Part shown: positions 41,268 through 50,265 of the stretch, piece after piece
Position numbering within the stretch: the stretch's first letter is position 1
How the letters are laid out: the number at the start of each line of letters is the position of its first letter
Source of the DNA: Ferrimonas gelatinilytica
Lineage (GTDB): Bacteria > Pseudomonadota > Gammaproteobacteria > Enterobacterales > Shewanellaceae
Length of the DNA stretch: 64,000 nt
Direction: 5' to 3'
Assembly (NCBI RefSeq): GCF_039544205.1
Contig: NZ_BAABLF010000005.1
Span: 1-64,000, forward strand
Notes under the pieces: generated by a model
Databases searched by the model: none
Told to the model about the DNA's origin: nothing
What the model saw: only the letters and a program-made list of their open reading frames with translations
Position numbers and translations under genes: made by a program

Positions 41268-42938
41268 ATGGATAAGCGCTGGCTTAACAGCTACCCGGAC
41301 GATGTTCCCCATGAAATCGACGCGGATCACTACGCCTCACTGGTGGATTTGCTGGAACGCAGTGTCGAACGTTTCGGCGACCGGCCGGCCTTTACCAGCA
41401 TGGGCAAGACCCTGACCTACAGGACCCTGGATACCCTGAGTCGGGATTTCGCCGCCTACCTCCAGGAGGATCTGGGTCTGGTCCAGGGAGACCGTGTCGC
41501 CCTGATGATGCCCAACCTGCTGCAGTACCCGGTGGCACTTTTTGGAGTCCTGCGAGCCGGTATGGTGGTGGTAAACGTCAACCCCCTCTATACCCCCCGT
41601 GAGCTGGAGCATCAGCTCAAAGACTCCGGCGCCAAGGCGATCGTCATCGTTTCCAACTTTGCCCACACCCTGGAGCAGGTGGTCGACCATACCCCGGTGG
41701 AGCATGTGATCCTGACCGGCATGGGGGATCAACTCTCGCTGCCCAAACGCACCCTGGTGAACTTCGTGGTCAAACACGTCAAGAAGTTGGTGCCCAAGTA
41801 CCACCTGCCCCACGCCCGCTCTTTCCGGGCGGCCCTGGCCAAGGGCAAACACCTTCAGTATGTCCGCCCCACGGTGAAGGGGGAGGACCTGGCATTTTTG
41901 CAGTACACCGGGGGGACCACCGGCGTTTCCAAGGGGGCGATGCTGACCCACCGTAACCTGGTGGCGAACTTGGAGCAGGTTTGCGCCATCATCGGCCCGA
42001 TCCTCAAAGAGGGGGAGGAGACGGTGATCACCGCGCTGCCTCTCTACCATATCTTCGCCCTGACGGCGAACTGCCTGCTGTTTATGAAGCTCGGTGGCAA
42101 CAACGTGCTGATCGCCAATCCCCGGGATATGCCGGGCTTCGTCAAAACCCTCGCGCAGCATCCCTTTACCGCGATCACCGGGGTCAACACCCTGTTTAAC
42201 GGCCTGCTCAATACCCCGGGCTTCGAACAGCTGGAGTTTAGCCAGCTGAAGGTGGCCCTCGGTGGCGGCATGGCCACACAACGCTCGGTGGCTGAGCGGT
42301 GGCAGTCGGTGACCGGCACCCGCCTGCTTGAAGGGTATGGGCTGACCGAGTGTGCTCCGGTGGCCTCCATTGCGCCCTACACCAGCAAAGGGTTTGATGG
42401 CACCATCGGCCTGCCGGTGCCCTCCACCGAGATGCGACTGGTGGACCCCTACGGAGAGGTGGTGCCCCTGGGGGAACGCGGTGAGTTGCAGGTGAAGGGG
42501 CCACAGGTGATGTTGGGTTACTGGCAGCGGCCGGATGCTACCGAGAGCACCATCAAGGATGGCTGGCTCAGTACCGGCGATATCGGGATCCAGGACGAGC
42601 GAGGCTACTTCACCATCGTGGATCGACTCAAGGACATGATCCTGGTCTCCGGCTTCAACGTCTTCCCCAATGAGATTGAGGAGGTGGTGGTGGCACACGC
42701 CGGCGTCTGTGAAGTTGCTGCAGTGGGGGTGCCCGATGAGCGTTCCGGCGAAGCAGTGAAGATCTTCGTCGTCCGCCAGGACCCGAAGCTCGACAAGGAG
42801 ACCCTGCTGGCGCACTGCCGTGACAACCTAACCAACTACAAGGTGCCCCGCTTTATCGAATTCCGGGAGGAGTTGCCCAAGACCAACGTGGGCAAGATCC
42901 TGCGCCGGGCGTTGCGGGAGGAGAGCCGGGCGGCCTGA
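41268..42938 (+). CDS. fadD: Long-chain fatty acid-CoA ligase FadD (paralogue 2)
   Basis: The 556-residue protein is very similar to the 38280-39953 product, with the same motif order: LQYTGGTTGVSKGAMLTHRN, LLEGYGLTECAPVA, LSTGDIGIQDERGYFTIVDR, DRLKDMILVSGFNVFPNEIE, TNVGKILRRALREE. It keeps the E. coli-like GLTECAP where paralogue 1 has GLTEASP, so this copy may be closer to the ancestral FadD. AAGGAGAG precedes the ATG. It has its own upstream region and terminator, so it is controlled separately from paralogue 1. Confidence 0.95.
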   Translation: MDKRWLNSYPDDVPHEIDADHYASLVDLLERSVERFGDRPAFTSMGKTLTYRTLDTLSRDFAAYLQEDLGLVQGDRVALMMPNLLQYPVALFGVLRAGMVVVNVNPLYTPRELEHQLKDSGAKAIVIVSNFAHTLEQVVDHTPVEHVILTGMGDQLSLPKRTLVNFVVKHVKKLVPKYHLPHARSFRAALAKGKHLQYVRPTVKGEDLAFLQYTGGTTGVSKGAMLTHRNLVANLEQVCAIIGPILKEGEETVITALPLYHIFALTANCLLFMKLGGNNVLIANPRDMPGFVKTLAQHPFTAITGVNTLFNGLLNTPGFEQLEFSQLKVALGGGMATQRSVAERWQSVTGTRLLEGYGLTECAPVASIAPYTSKGFDGTIGLPVPSTEMRLVDPYGEVVPLGERGELQVKGPQVMLGYWQRPDATESTIKDGWLSTGDIGIQDERGYFTIVDRLKDMILVSGFNVFPNEIEEVVVAHAGVCEVAAVGVPDERSGEAVKIFVVRQDPKLDKETLLAHCRDNLTNYKVPRFIEFREELPKTNVGKILRRALREESRAA

Positions 42939-42971
42939 GTCGCTGGCGTTTGGCATTGAGTCCTGTGAGCT

Positions 42972-43005
42972 AAAAAGGGAGCCCAAGCGGCTCCCTTTCT
43001 GTTTT
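42972..43005. terminator. Bidirectional intrinsic terminator between fadD and clsC
   Basis: AAAGGGAGCC/GGCTCCCTTT (42974-42998) with loop CAAGC is bordered by an A run on the left and CTGTTTT on the right, so it can end both convergent transcripts. Confidence 0.88.
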
Positions 43006-43016
43006 ATTCAAGGGGG

Positions 43017-44573
43017 TTACAGCATCCGTTCAGGGACAAACCAGGAGAGGATGCGTGCCTGGGCCCGCTGCCACCAGCCGGTGTTGGGTTCATGACGGTA
43101 GACTACCGCCTCGCCATCCTCCTGTCCGCGCCAGCGCAGCCGCCCATCCACAAGGGTGACCTGGTAGGCGAGGGCAGGCAGATTACGATCAAATGCCTCC
43201 GCCAGCAGCCTGGCATGTTCGGGGCTCTCAAAAATCACGCCGATCTCCGTATTGAGCAGCGCCGAGCGGGCATCCAGGTTGAAGGAGCCGATGAAGAGGT
43301 AGCGCCGGTCAACACCAAAAGCTTTGGCATGCAGGCTGGCTTTGGAGGCACCCAGCTTGCGCCCCTCGCGCCGGTCGTTGTTCTCATTCATCACCTTGTA
43401 TTCGTATAACTCCACCCCGGCTTCGAGCAGCGCCTTGCGGTAGCGCATGTAGCCCGCGTGGACCATGGGAACGTCGTTGGCTGCCAGAGAGTTGGTGAGG
43501 ATCCGTACCCGGATCCCCTCTGAGACCAGTTGGCTTAACCGTTCCGTCAGTTTTTTTCCCGGGACAAAATAGGGGGAGACGATCACCAGTTCCGATTGGG
43601 TCTGGGTTAATGCCTGGGCCAGTAACGGAGCCAGGTGCGTACGGGGGGAGACCTTGTCCCGGGCGATCTTCGCCGGCTTATCCACCAGCAGCCGCCAGTC
43701 GCTCCAGACGTAATCCAGATCAGAGAGCCGCTGGTGCGCGACCAGAGGGGAGGTTTTGAGGGCTTCGGCGTAGTCGGTTTTCTGAGCCTGCGCCAGAGCC
43801 TGCTCGGAGCGCTGACGGTAAGTGGCCAGGGCGCTGTCGCTTACTTGCTCCGCCAGATCCGAGAGCGGCCAGCTGTGCTCACTGTTCCAGTACTGGTCAA
43901 AGCTGACGGAGATGTCAAAGACCACGGGGCCGATGGCAATGACATCCGCATCACCGAAGGCCACTGTCTCGGTGGCGTTGAAATACTCGTCACCGATGTT
44001 GCGGCCGCCGAGAATGCTGGCGCGGTTATCGGCGGTGAGGGTCTTATTGTGCATCCGGTGGTTCACCCGCGACAGGTCGGTGACAAAATCCCCCGCACGG
44101 CCGTCCCGGTCGGTGAAGGGGTTGAAGAGCCGGATCTCGATATTGGGGTGGTGGTCCAGGGCCCGCAGGATCTCGCTCTTGCCGGTGGTGTCGAGATCGT
44201 CCAGCAATAGCCTGACCCGTACCCCGCGATCAGCCGCCTGGAGCAGGCGGTTGTGCAGCGTCTGACCGGTCAGATCGTCGTGCCAGATGTAGTACTGCAG
44301 ATCCAGGCTCAGCTCGGCCCGTTCGATGAGGCTGTAGCGGGCCACGAAGGCGTCTTTACCGTCGTTCAGCAGATAAAAACCGGAATGCCGGGGATGGGTC
44401 AACAGCAGCGGGTCAATCTGCTGGGCCAGGGTAGTGGCGGTGGTGTCGGTCAGCTGGTAGCTCTCAGTAGCCTGACGTGGAGGGAGGCTCTGGCAGCCCG
44501 CCAACAGCAGCAGGGAGGCCAGCAGCAGGGCGCTGGTGCGGGAGAGGGCGCGGTGTAGTGGGTTGGCGATCAT
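43017..44573 (-). CDS. clsC: Phospholipase D-family lipoprotein, cardiolipin synthase C type
   Basis: Probably transfers phosphatidyl groups to make cardiolipin. The 518-residue protein has a lipoprotein signal (LSRTSALLLASLLLLAGC) and two HKD motifs: HRMHNKTLTADNRASILGGR near residue 180 and SLHAKAFGVDRRYLFIGSFN near 415. ELSLDLQYYIWHDDLTGQTL is typical of the ClsC/YmdC branch. The ATG at 44573 begins the signal directly; the longer frame adds 46 basic residues. E. coli ClsC needs the partner YmdB, not seen here. A phospholipase D role cannot be excluded. Confidence 0.85.
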   Translation of the reverse strand: MIANPLHRALSRTSALLLASLLLLAGCQSLPPRQATESYQLTDTTATTLAQQIDPLLLTHPRHSGFYLLNDGKDAFVARYSLIERAELSLDLQYYIWHDDLTGQTLHNRLLQAADRGVRVRLLLDDLDTTGKSEILRALDHHPNIEIRLFNPFTDRDGRAGDFVTDLSRVNHRMHNKTLTADNRASILGGRNIGDEYFNATETVAFGDADVIAIGPVVFDISVSFDQYWNSEHSWPLSDLAEQVSDSALATYRQRSEQALAQAQKTDYAEALKTSPLVAHQRLSDLDYVWSDWRLLVDKPAKIARDKVSPRTHLAPLLAQALTQTQSELVIVSPYFVPGKKLTERLSQLVSEGIRVRILTNSLAANDVPMVHAGYMRYRKALLEAGVELYEYKVMNENNDRREGRKLGASKASLHAKAFGVDRRYLFIGSFNLDARSALLNTEIGVIFESPEHARLLAEAFDRNLPALAYQVTLVDGRLRWRGQEDGEAVVYRHEPNTGWWQRAQARILSWFVPERML

Positions 44574-44646
44574 AGGTGTCACAGCGAAACAGGTGTACGG
44601 AAAAGGTAGCTTACGGCGACGCCTTTGCCTGCACCGCCGAGTGAGG

Positions 44647-45840
44647 TCAGCTTGCCCCGATGCGGGCAAAGCCATCGGCCAAGTCGGCAATGAGATCCGA
44701 GACATCCTCAAGCCCGATATGCAAACGGACCAGGGTGCCCTCGAATGCCACCGGGCCAGCCGGTCGTATGGCGTTGAGTTCCTCGGGCTGATTGGCCAGG
44801 ATCAGCGATTCGTATCCGCCCCAGGAGTACGCCATGGCAAAGTGACGGAAATGATCCAGGTAGTGGGCCAGCTGCCGATCACTGAGGCGCTGCTTAAGGA
44901 CAAAGGAGAACAGGCCACTGGCGCCGTGAAAGTCACGCAAAAAGATCTCGTGACCCGGACACTGGGGGAGGGCAGGGTGGTTGACGGTCGCAACTTGGGA
45001 CTGTTGTGACAGCCAGTTTGCCACCTGCAAGGCGTTCTTCCCCTGTTGTGCCAGGCGCACAGCCAGAGTCCGTAATCCCCGGCTCGCCATGTAGGCGGTA
45101 TCCGCATCCACCATCTGGCCCATCAGGTAGGAGTGTTCCCGAAGTGCGGCCCAGCAGCGCTCGTTGGCGACGGCGGTGCCGAGCATGTAGTCGGAGTGAC
45201 CGATGAGATATTTGGTACCGGACTGGATGGTGATGTCGACGCCATGTTGGAGCGGCTTGAACAGGATGCCGCCGGACCAGGTGTTGTCCATGATGATCAC
45301 CGCATCCGGTGCCGCTTCGCGGATGGCGTCGACGATGGCTGGCACATCCTGGATCTCCATGGTGATGGAGGAGGGGGACTCCAGAAACACCACCTTGGTG
45401 TTGGACTTAACCTGCTGGGCGATGTTGCCCCCGACTCGGGGGTCATAATAATCGGTCTGCACGCCGAGTTTGGTCAGTACCTGATCGCAAAATCCCTGGG
45501 TGGGCTCGTAGGCCGCCCCTGTCATCAGCAGGTGATCGCCGTTGCCGATAAAGGCGAGGATGGCGTTGCTGATGGCGGCCGCACCGCAGGGGTAGAGGAC
45601 ACAGCCGGCGCCCCCCTCCAGTTCCGTCAGCGCCTGTTGCAGGGCGAAGTGGGTCTCGGTACCCCGTCGACCGTAAAACAGGGCGCCCTCGGCCCGACCC
45701 GCTGTGGCGGTGCGTTTGTGTGCCAGGGAGTCGAAGATCAGGGAGGAGGCCCGTTGAACCACAGGGTTGACGGCGCCATGGCCGAAGGCGTTATGGCGTC
45801 CGGCCTGAACCAGTCGGGTTGCGAGTTTCTCTTTGCTCAT
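44647..45840 (-). CDS. metC: Cystathionine beta-lyase
   Basis: MetC is a PLP enzyme of the Cys/Met metabolism family, splitting cystathionine to homocysteine in methionine synthesis. The 397-residue protein shows FYGRRGTETHFALQQALTEL, the substrate loop LMTGAAYEPTQGFCDQVL, VIIMDNTWSGGILFKPLQHG and the PLP lysine in IQSGTKYLIGHSDYMLG. The SYLMGQMVDADTAYMASRGL pattern is that of MetC rather than MetB. It lies 62 bases downstream of minE on the same strand, possibly readthrough, with no terminator obvious. Confidence 0.93.
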   Translation of the reverse strand: MSKEKLATRLVQAGRHNAFGHGAVNPVVQRASSLIFDSLAHKRTATAGRAEGALFYGRRGTETHFALQQALTELEGGAGCVLYPCGAAAISNAILAFIGNGDHLLMTGAAYEPTQGFCDQVLTKLGVQTDYYDPRVGGNIAQQVKSNTKVVFLESPSSITMEIQDVPAIVDAIREAAPDAVIIMDNTWSGGILFKPLQHGVDITIQSGTKYLIGHSDYMLGTAVANERCWAALREHSYLMGQMVDADTAYMASRGLRTLAVRLAQQGKNALQVANWLSQQSQVATVNHPALPQCPGHEIFLRDFHGASGLFSFVLKQRLSDRQLAHYLDHFRHFAMAYSWGGYESLILANQPEELNAIRPAGPVAFEGTLVRLHIGLEDVSDLIADLADGFARIGAS

Positions 45841-45902
45841 GCAGACATCCTGTCGCAGCGGGTAAGGGGAGTTAGGCTTTTAGTTTGTGCGGCGTCGCCG
45901 GC

Positions 45903-46163
45903 TCAGCGATCCGACAGGGTTACGTTCACCTCAAGAACCGCCAGCTCGCCGTCGTTGTGATCGATCTGGATCTGGACCTGGTCGGGCTCGATCGACACAT
46001 ACTTGCTTATCACCGCCAGCAGATCCTGCTCCAGTTGGGGCAGGTAGCTGGGCCCGCTGCGGTGGCTGCGCTCATGGGCTACGATGATCTGAAGCCGCTC
46101 CTTGGCGGTTCGGGCACTGTCGCCTTTGTTATCCCGCTTAAAGTAGTCGAGCAGTGACATCAT
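45903..46163 (-). CDS. minE: Cell division topological specificity factor MinE
   Basis: MinE stimulates MinD ATPase and drives pole-to-pole oscillation that keeps division at midcell. The 86-residue protein has the membrane-targeting start SLLDYFKRDNKGDSA, the MinD-contacting segment ARTAKERLQIIVAHERSH and the topological-specificity beta domain ending in LAVLEVNVTLSDR. Its ATG shares a base with the minD stop. Confidence 0.96.
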   Translation of the reverse strand: MMSLLDYFKRDNKGDSARTAKERLQIIVAHERSHRSGPSYLPQLEQDLLAVISKYVSIEPDQVQIQIDHNDGELAVLEVNVTLSDR

Positions 46164-46972
46164 TAGCCTCCAAACAGTTTTTTCAGCCAGCCCTTGCGCT
46201 CTTCACTGACAAAGCGCAGCGGGCGCTCTTCGCCCAGCAGCCGGGCGACGGTATCGGCGTAGGCCTGACCGGCGGGGCTGGTTTCATCCAGGATAACCGG
46301 CGTACCGCCGTTGGAAGCCTTGAGTACGGAGCCGCATTCGGGGATCAGGCCAATCAGGGGGATCGCCAGGATCTCCGTGACGTCCTCCAGGCTCAGCATG
46401 TCGCCGGCATCGACCCGGCTGGGAACGTAGCGGCACAGCAGCAGGTGCTCCTTGACCGGCTCCAGCCCCTGTTCGGCCCTTAGGGAGCGGCTTTGCAGCA
46501 TTCCCAGGATCCGGTCGGAATCCCGTACGGACGAGACCTCTGGGTTGGTGGTGACGATCGCCTCGTCGGCAAAATAGAGTGCCATCATGGCGCCGTGTTC
46601 GATCCCGGCGGGGCTGTCGCAAAGGATGAACTCAAACTGCGTTTTGAGCTGGTCCAAAACGCTTTGTACCCCTTCGATGGTCAGCGCATCCTTGTCCCGG
46701 GTCTGGGACGCGGGAAGGATGTAAAGGTTATCGCAGCGCTTGTCCTTGATCAGAGCCTGGTTCAGGTTAGCTTCACCATTAACCACGTTGACGAAGTCAT
46801 AGACCACCCGGCGCTCGCACCCCATCACCAGGTCCAGATTGCGCAGGCCTATGTCGAAGTCGATGACTACGGTCTTGTGGCCGGATTTCGCCAGCCCGGT
46901 GGCGATAGAGGCTGATGTGGTGGTTTTCCCGACTCCGCCTTTACCGGAGGTCACGACGATAATTTTGGACAT
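46163..46972 (-). CDS. minD: Septum site-determining ATPase MinD
   Basis: MinD is a ParA-like membrane-bound ATPase that recruits MinC. The 269-residue protein has the deviant Walker A SGKGGVGKTT (residues 9-18), VIDFDIGLRNLDLVMGCERR and FILCDSPAGIEHGAM. The C-terminal amphipathic membrane anchor is RKGWLKKLFGG. It is in the middle of minC-minD-minE. Confidence 0.97.
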   Translation of the reverse strand: MSKIIVVTSGKGGVGKTTTSASIATGLAKSGHKTVVIDFDIGLRNLDLVMGCERRVVYDFVNVVNGEANLNQALIKDKRCDNLYILPASQTRDKDALTIEGVQSVLDQLKTQFEFILCDSPAGIEHGAMMALYFADEAIVTTNPEVSSVRDSDRILGMLQSRSLRAEQGLEPVKEHLLLCRYVPSRVDAGDMLSLEDVTEILAIPLIGLIPECGSVLKASNGGTPVILDETSPAGQAYADTVARLLGEERPLRFVSEERKGWLKKLFGG

Positions 46973-46986
46973 CTACTGTTAGCTTC

Positions 46987-47649
46987 CTATTCGAATGGGC
47001 GGAGCAGGCTGTGACAAAGACGGTTTTGCTCCAGTCGGATCATGGTGGGCTTACCCCAGAATTTTGGATCCCGCTCCTCCGCCAGGTGGTAGGTGCCGGC
47101 GATCGCCAGCAGCTCCGCCTGCAGGTCATGGCAGAAGATCCGGGCATCGCTGTTTCCGGTCGCCCCGGCGAAAGCACGACCCCGCATCGGGCCGTAGACG
47201 TGGATGCTGCCATCGGCAACCAGTTCGGCGCCGGCGCTGACGCCCGCCATCACCACAAGATCCCCGTCTTTGCCATAGACTTGTTGCCCGGAACGGACCG
47301 GCTGCTCAATGACTGTGGTTCGGCCGTGTCGGCTCGGCGTATGACGATGACCGCGGATGCAGGGCAGCGCCAACTGCTCCGCCTGCTGACGGTAAGGAGC
47401 AGCAGGGTCCAACACTCCCATGGGCGTCAACTGGCTGGCCTGAACCTGGGACAGGACCTGTGAAAGCGAGAGGTTTGACGGATCCAAGGCGCTGAGATCC
47501 AGCAGCACTGGCATCTGGTGGAACAGCCTAGGTGCCCTTTCCACGTGGGAGTTGAGTTGCTGCTTGAGTTGGTCCAGAGTGTGGCCGCTGAGTTTCAGCA
47601 CCGACAGGGTAAAGCTGGCGCCTTTGAATTCGACACTTGGACGTTGCAT
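46987..47649 (-). CDS. minC: Septum site-determining protein MinC
   Basis: MinC inhibits FtsZ polymerisation away from midcell. The 220-residue protein has the N-terminal FtsZ-interacting domain (VEFKGASFTLSVLKL...) and a C-terminal beta-helix domain (GQQVYGKDGDLVVMAGVSAG, then SIHVYGPMRGRAFAGA) that binds MinD. The ATG at 47649 is preceded by GAGG and matches other MinC N-termini; a TTG eight codons upstream is less likely. It is the first gene of the min operon, divergent from ycgL. Confidence 0.95.
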   Translation of the reverse strand: MQRPSVEFKGASFTLSVLKLSGHTLDQLKQQLNSHVERAPRLFHQMPVLLDLSALDPSNLSLSQVLSQVQASQLTPMGVLDPAAPYRQQAEQLALPCIRGHRHTPSRHGRTTVIEQPVRSGQQVYGKDGDLVVMAGVSAGAELVADGSIHVYGPMRGRAFAGATGNSDARIFCHDLQAELLAIAGTYHLAEERDPKFWGKPTMIRLEQNRLCHSLLRPFE

Positions 47650-47777
47650 GAAGGCCTCGAACAGCTGGAACAAAGCGCTTTTTTGCGCCCCGTTCAGGAT
47701 TTATTTCACTCTCTGGCATGGTATAGTCGGCCACAGTATGCCGCAACCGCTAAATGGCGTTAAGTAGTTAAATAACC

Positions 47778-48065
47778 ATGATTTGTGCAGTATATAAAAG
47801 CACCCGCAAAGCGGACACTTACCTTTATGTGAATCGTCGTGACGACTTCTCGGCGGTGCCGGAATCCCTGATGGCGATTTTTGGCAGCCCGAAATTCGTC
47901 ATGGTGTTACCACTGGCCAAGCTGACCCATCTGGGTCAGTCGGATCTGGCCAAGGTGAAAGCGGCCCTGGCCGACCAGGGTTTCTACCTGCAGCTGCCAC
48001 CGCCGCCGGAAGACCTACTGAAACAACACCGTGCCCAGCTTGGGCATGACAACGAGAATCAATAG
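47778..48065 (+). CDS. ycgL: YcgL-domain protein
   Basis: The 95-residue protein shows CAVYKSTRKADTYLYVNRRD, then FGSPKFVMVLPLAKLTHLGQ and ADQGFYLQLPPPPEDLLKQH, the complete YcgL domain (UPF0745). Its function is unknown; it is widely placed next to minCDE in gammaproteobacteria, which suggests a link to envelope or division biology. It lies 14 bases before the transglycosylase gene and is probably co-transcribed with it. Confidence 0.9.
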   Translation: MICAVYKSTRKADTYLYVNRRDDFSAVPESLMAIFGSPKFVMVLPLAKLTHLGQSDLAKVKAALADQGFYLQLPPPPEDLLKQHRAQLGHDNENQ

Positions 48066-48079
48066 TGCGAGGAGCCTCC

Positions 48080-49057
48080 ATGCTCAAAAGGACTTTACTG
48101 TCAGCCATTCTGATGGCAGCCGCCAGTACCGCCCAAGCCGACCAGAATGACGATTTCAACACCTATGTAGAAACGCTGAAGGGGGAGGCCATCGAAGCGG
48201 GCATCGCCCCGGCCACCGTTGAGGCCGCGTTCAAAGATGTGAAACTGTTTAAGCGGGCGATTGCGGCGGACCGTAGTCAGCCGGAGCAGGTGAAGACCCT
48301 GGACACCTATCTGCCCCAGGCAGTACCTCAGTGGAAAGTGGATAAGGCGATCCGACTCTACAGGGAGCATGAAGCTCTGCTCACCGAGGTGGGGGAAGCT
48401 TATGGAGTTCAACCCCGTTTCATCGTTGCCCTGTGGGGGATCGAAACCAATTTTGGCAGCTACACCGGGAACTACTCGGTGATCGGTGCCACCGCATCAC
48501 TGGCGTTTGAAGGACGGCGTGAAGCCTTCTTCAAGGAGCAGCTGATGGCGGCGCTGAAGATCATCGAGCAAGGGCATGTGGCGCCCAAAGATATGAAGGG
48601 CTCCTGGGCCGGGGCGATGGGTCAGACCCAGTTTATGCCCACCTCCTTCTTGAACTACGCCGTGGACTACGATGGCGATGGTCGCAAGGATATCTGGGGA
48701 ACTCTGCCGGATGTGTTTGCCTCGGCGGCCAACTACCTCCAGCAGGTGGGTTGGCGCGACGACCAGACCTGGGCCCGTCAGGTGACAGTGGCGGAGTCCA
48801 TCGACCCGGCTTTGACCGGGCGTGAAGTGAAGAAGTCCCTCTCAGAGTGGCAGTCACTGGGTGTCCGTCGTTTCGATGGCAGCGCGCTGCCGGAGCGGGA
48901 CGATATCACTGCATCCTTGGTCTATCCGGATGATGTGTCCGGTCGGATCTACCTCACTTACGACAATTACGACGCTCTGATGCGCTGGAATCGCAGCAAC
49001 TACTTCGCGGTTGCGGTGGGCTACCTGGCAGACCGAATCAAGTTCACTGACGGTTGA
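48080..49057 (+). CDS. MltB-family lytic murein transglycosylase, soluble form
   Basis: The 325-residue periplasmic protein has a signal peptide (LKRTLLSAILMAAASTAQA, no lipobox, unlike E. coli MltB). The SLT_2 domain has the catalytic glutamate in ALWGIETNFGSYTGNYSVIG, GSWAGAMGQTQFMPTSFLNY and YDGDGRKDIWGTLPDVFASA. The start at 48080 follows GAGGAG; the longer GTG frame is unnecessary. It belongs to the MltB/SltB group that trims peptidoglycan. The context ycgL-mltB-ycgN next to min genes is conserved in Vibrio and Shewanella types. Confidence 0.92.
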   Translation: MLKRTLLSAILMAAASTAQADQNDDFNTYVETLKGEAIEAGIAPATVEAAFKDVKLFKRAIAADRSQPEQVKTLDTYLPQAVPQWKVDKAIRLYREHEALLTEVGEAYGVQPRFIVALWGIETNFGSYTGNYSVIGATASLAFEGRREAFFKEQLMAALKIIEQGHVAPKDMKGSWAGAMGQTQFMPTSFLNYAVDYDGDGRKDIWGTLPDVFASAANYLQQVGWRDDQTWARQVTVAESIDPALTGREVKKSLSEWQSLGVRRFDGSALPERDDITASLVYPDDVSGRIYLTYDNYDALMRWNRSNYFAVAVGYLADRIKFTDG

Positions 49058-49101
49058 GGCCAGATCGGGTATAATGTGCGCCCCCAAGTATTGGGGGCGC
49101 A
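49047..49101 (+). promoter_or_regulatory. Candidate promoter and 5' hairpin for ycgN
   Basis: CTGACG (49047-49052), a 17-base spacer and TATAAT (49070-49075) form a good sigma-70 promoter at the end of the transglycosylase gene. An 11-bp perfect hairpin TGCGCCCCCAA-GTA-TTGGGGGCGCA (49077-49101) starts within two bases of the -10, at or next to the predicted transcript 5' end. Such a 5' stem could stabilise the mRNA. Confidence 0.6.
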
Positions 49102-49121
49102 TTGGATCTGGAGAGTTGTTG

Positions 49122-49583
49122 ATGACCGAGCCGACGCCGTTTTGGCACAAACCCCTGACCGAGATGAGCGACGCCGAGTGGGAAGCGTTGTGTGATGGCT
49201 GTGGAAAGTGCTGTCTGAATAAGCTCATCGATGATGACACCGAAGAGGTGCATTTCACCAACGTTGCCTGCCAACTGCTTAACCATAAAAGCTGTCAATG
49301 TACCCGCTATCCGGACCGCTTCAAGTACGTGCCCGAGTGCTACAAGGTGACGGTTGAACACCTGGATGAGCTTTACTGGTTCCCGCCCAGCTGTGCTTAC
49401 CGTCGGCTCCATGAGGGACGCGGATTGCCGAGCTGGCACCCCTTGCTTACCGGCAGCGCCTCCGCCATGCATGCGGCCGGGATGTCGGTACGAAACAAGG
49501 TTCTGGATGAGCGAGACGTGGGCACGGATAGCCAGATCTTGATGGGATGCATTGTCTCCTGGCCGGCGAACGAGATTGACTGA
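49122..49583 (+). CDS. ycgN: YcgN (UPF0260) cysteine-cluster protein
   Basis: The 153-residue protein has the same length as E. coli YcgN. Clustered cysteines appear in LCDGCGKCCLNKLID, VACQLLNHKSCQCTRYPDRF and YVPECYKV, the CxxCxxCC pattern of the YkgJ/zinc- or iron-chelating family. Function is unknown; metal binding is inferred. GGAGAG lies six bases before the ATG at 49122. It has its own promoter and terminator. Confidence 0.92.
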   Translation: MTEPTPFWHKPLTEMSDAEWEALCDGCGKCCLNKLIDDDTEEVHFTNVACQLLNHKSCQCTRYPDRFKYVPECYKVTVEHLDELYWFPPSCAYRRLHEGRGLPSWHPLLTGSASAMHAAGMSVRNKVLDERDVGTDSQILMGCIVSWPANEID

Positions 49584-49597
49584 GCCGGAATAGGATC

Positions 49598-49628
49598 AAA
49601 AAAGGGAAGCCGACAGGCTTCCCTTTTT
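49598..49628. terminator. Bidirectional terminator between ycgN and dsbB
   Basis: AAAGGGAAGCC-GACA-GGCTTCCCTTT with A residues to the left and T residues to the right, in the middle of the convergent gap. Confidence 0.9.
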
Positions 49629-49669
49629 GTTTGTCACGGGAGGTACACCTTGGTATTGCCCGGGAGGGC

Positions 49670-50203
49670 TCAGTGCGGTTGGCGTGAGGCCACAGTGCGG
49701 GCAAGGGCGAATAAAAGGGCCAAGGCCAGATAGAGGGCGAACACCCCAACCATCCATTGCGCCATGGTCACACCCAGCCACTGCCAGGCCTCATCGGAAC
49801 ACTGTCCTTGGGGTTGAAACAGCGCCGGCCACCACTGGTGCAGTGGCATCCAGGCCGGGAAGTTGGGAATGTAATCGCAGCTGGCGCCGAACAGCCCAGT
49901 GGGCGCGTTGCCAGATTGCTTCTCCACCAACTCCAGGGCGAGCCAGAGGCCCCAGGCTGCGCTGACGATCCAGCTGACAAAGCTCAGCCAGGCGGTTATC
50001 AGGGTTCTTGGCTGCAAAAGCCCTATCAACGCGGAGAGCGCCACGGCAATAACAGCAACCCGGATATAGATGCAGTAGAGGCAGGGCTCCAGCGCCATGC
50101 CGTGTTGGAAGTACAGCGCAATGGCAAATAGGAGGACGCATGAGAGGAGCAGCAGTGACCAGCTGCTCCTGTGTTGACTGAATTGTGAAAGCACTTGCAC
50201 CAC
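49670..50203 (-). CDS. dsbB: Disulfide bond formation protein DsbB
   Basis: DsbB is an inner-membrane quinone reductase that reoxidises DsbA. The 177-residue protein has four helices and two essential cysteine pairs: Cys41/Cys44 in EPCLYC and Cys109/Cys135 in the second periplasmic loop (GASCDYIPNF ... PQGQCSDEAW). The GTG start has GGAG upstream. It lies 62 bases after nhaB; the nhaB-dsbB order is as in E. coli. Confidence 0.95.
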   Translation of the reverse strand: MVQVLSQFSQHRSSWSLLLLSCVLLFAIALYFQHGMALEPCLYCIYIRVAVIAVALSALIGLLQPRTLITAWLSFVSWIVSAAWGLWLALELVEKQSGNAPTGLFGASCDYIPNFPAWMPLHQWWPALFQPQGQCSDEAWQWLGVTMAQWMVGVFALYLALALLFALARTVASRQPH

Positions 50204-50265
50204 GGGGAACTCCTGTTCCTTTGAGACGCGGCGCCAGGGGCGCCTCGTCGGGAATGATATCCTGA

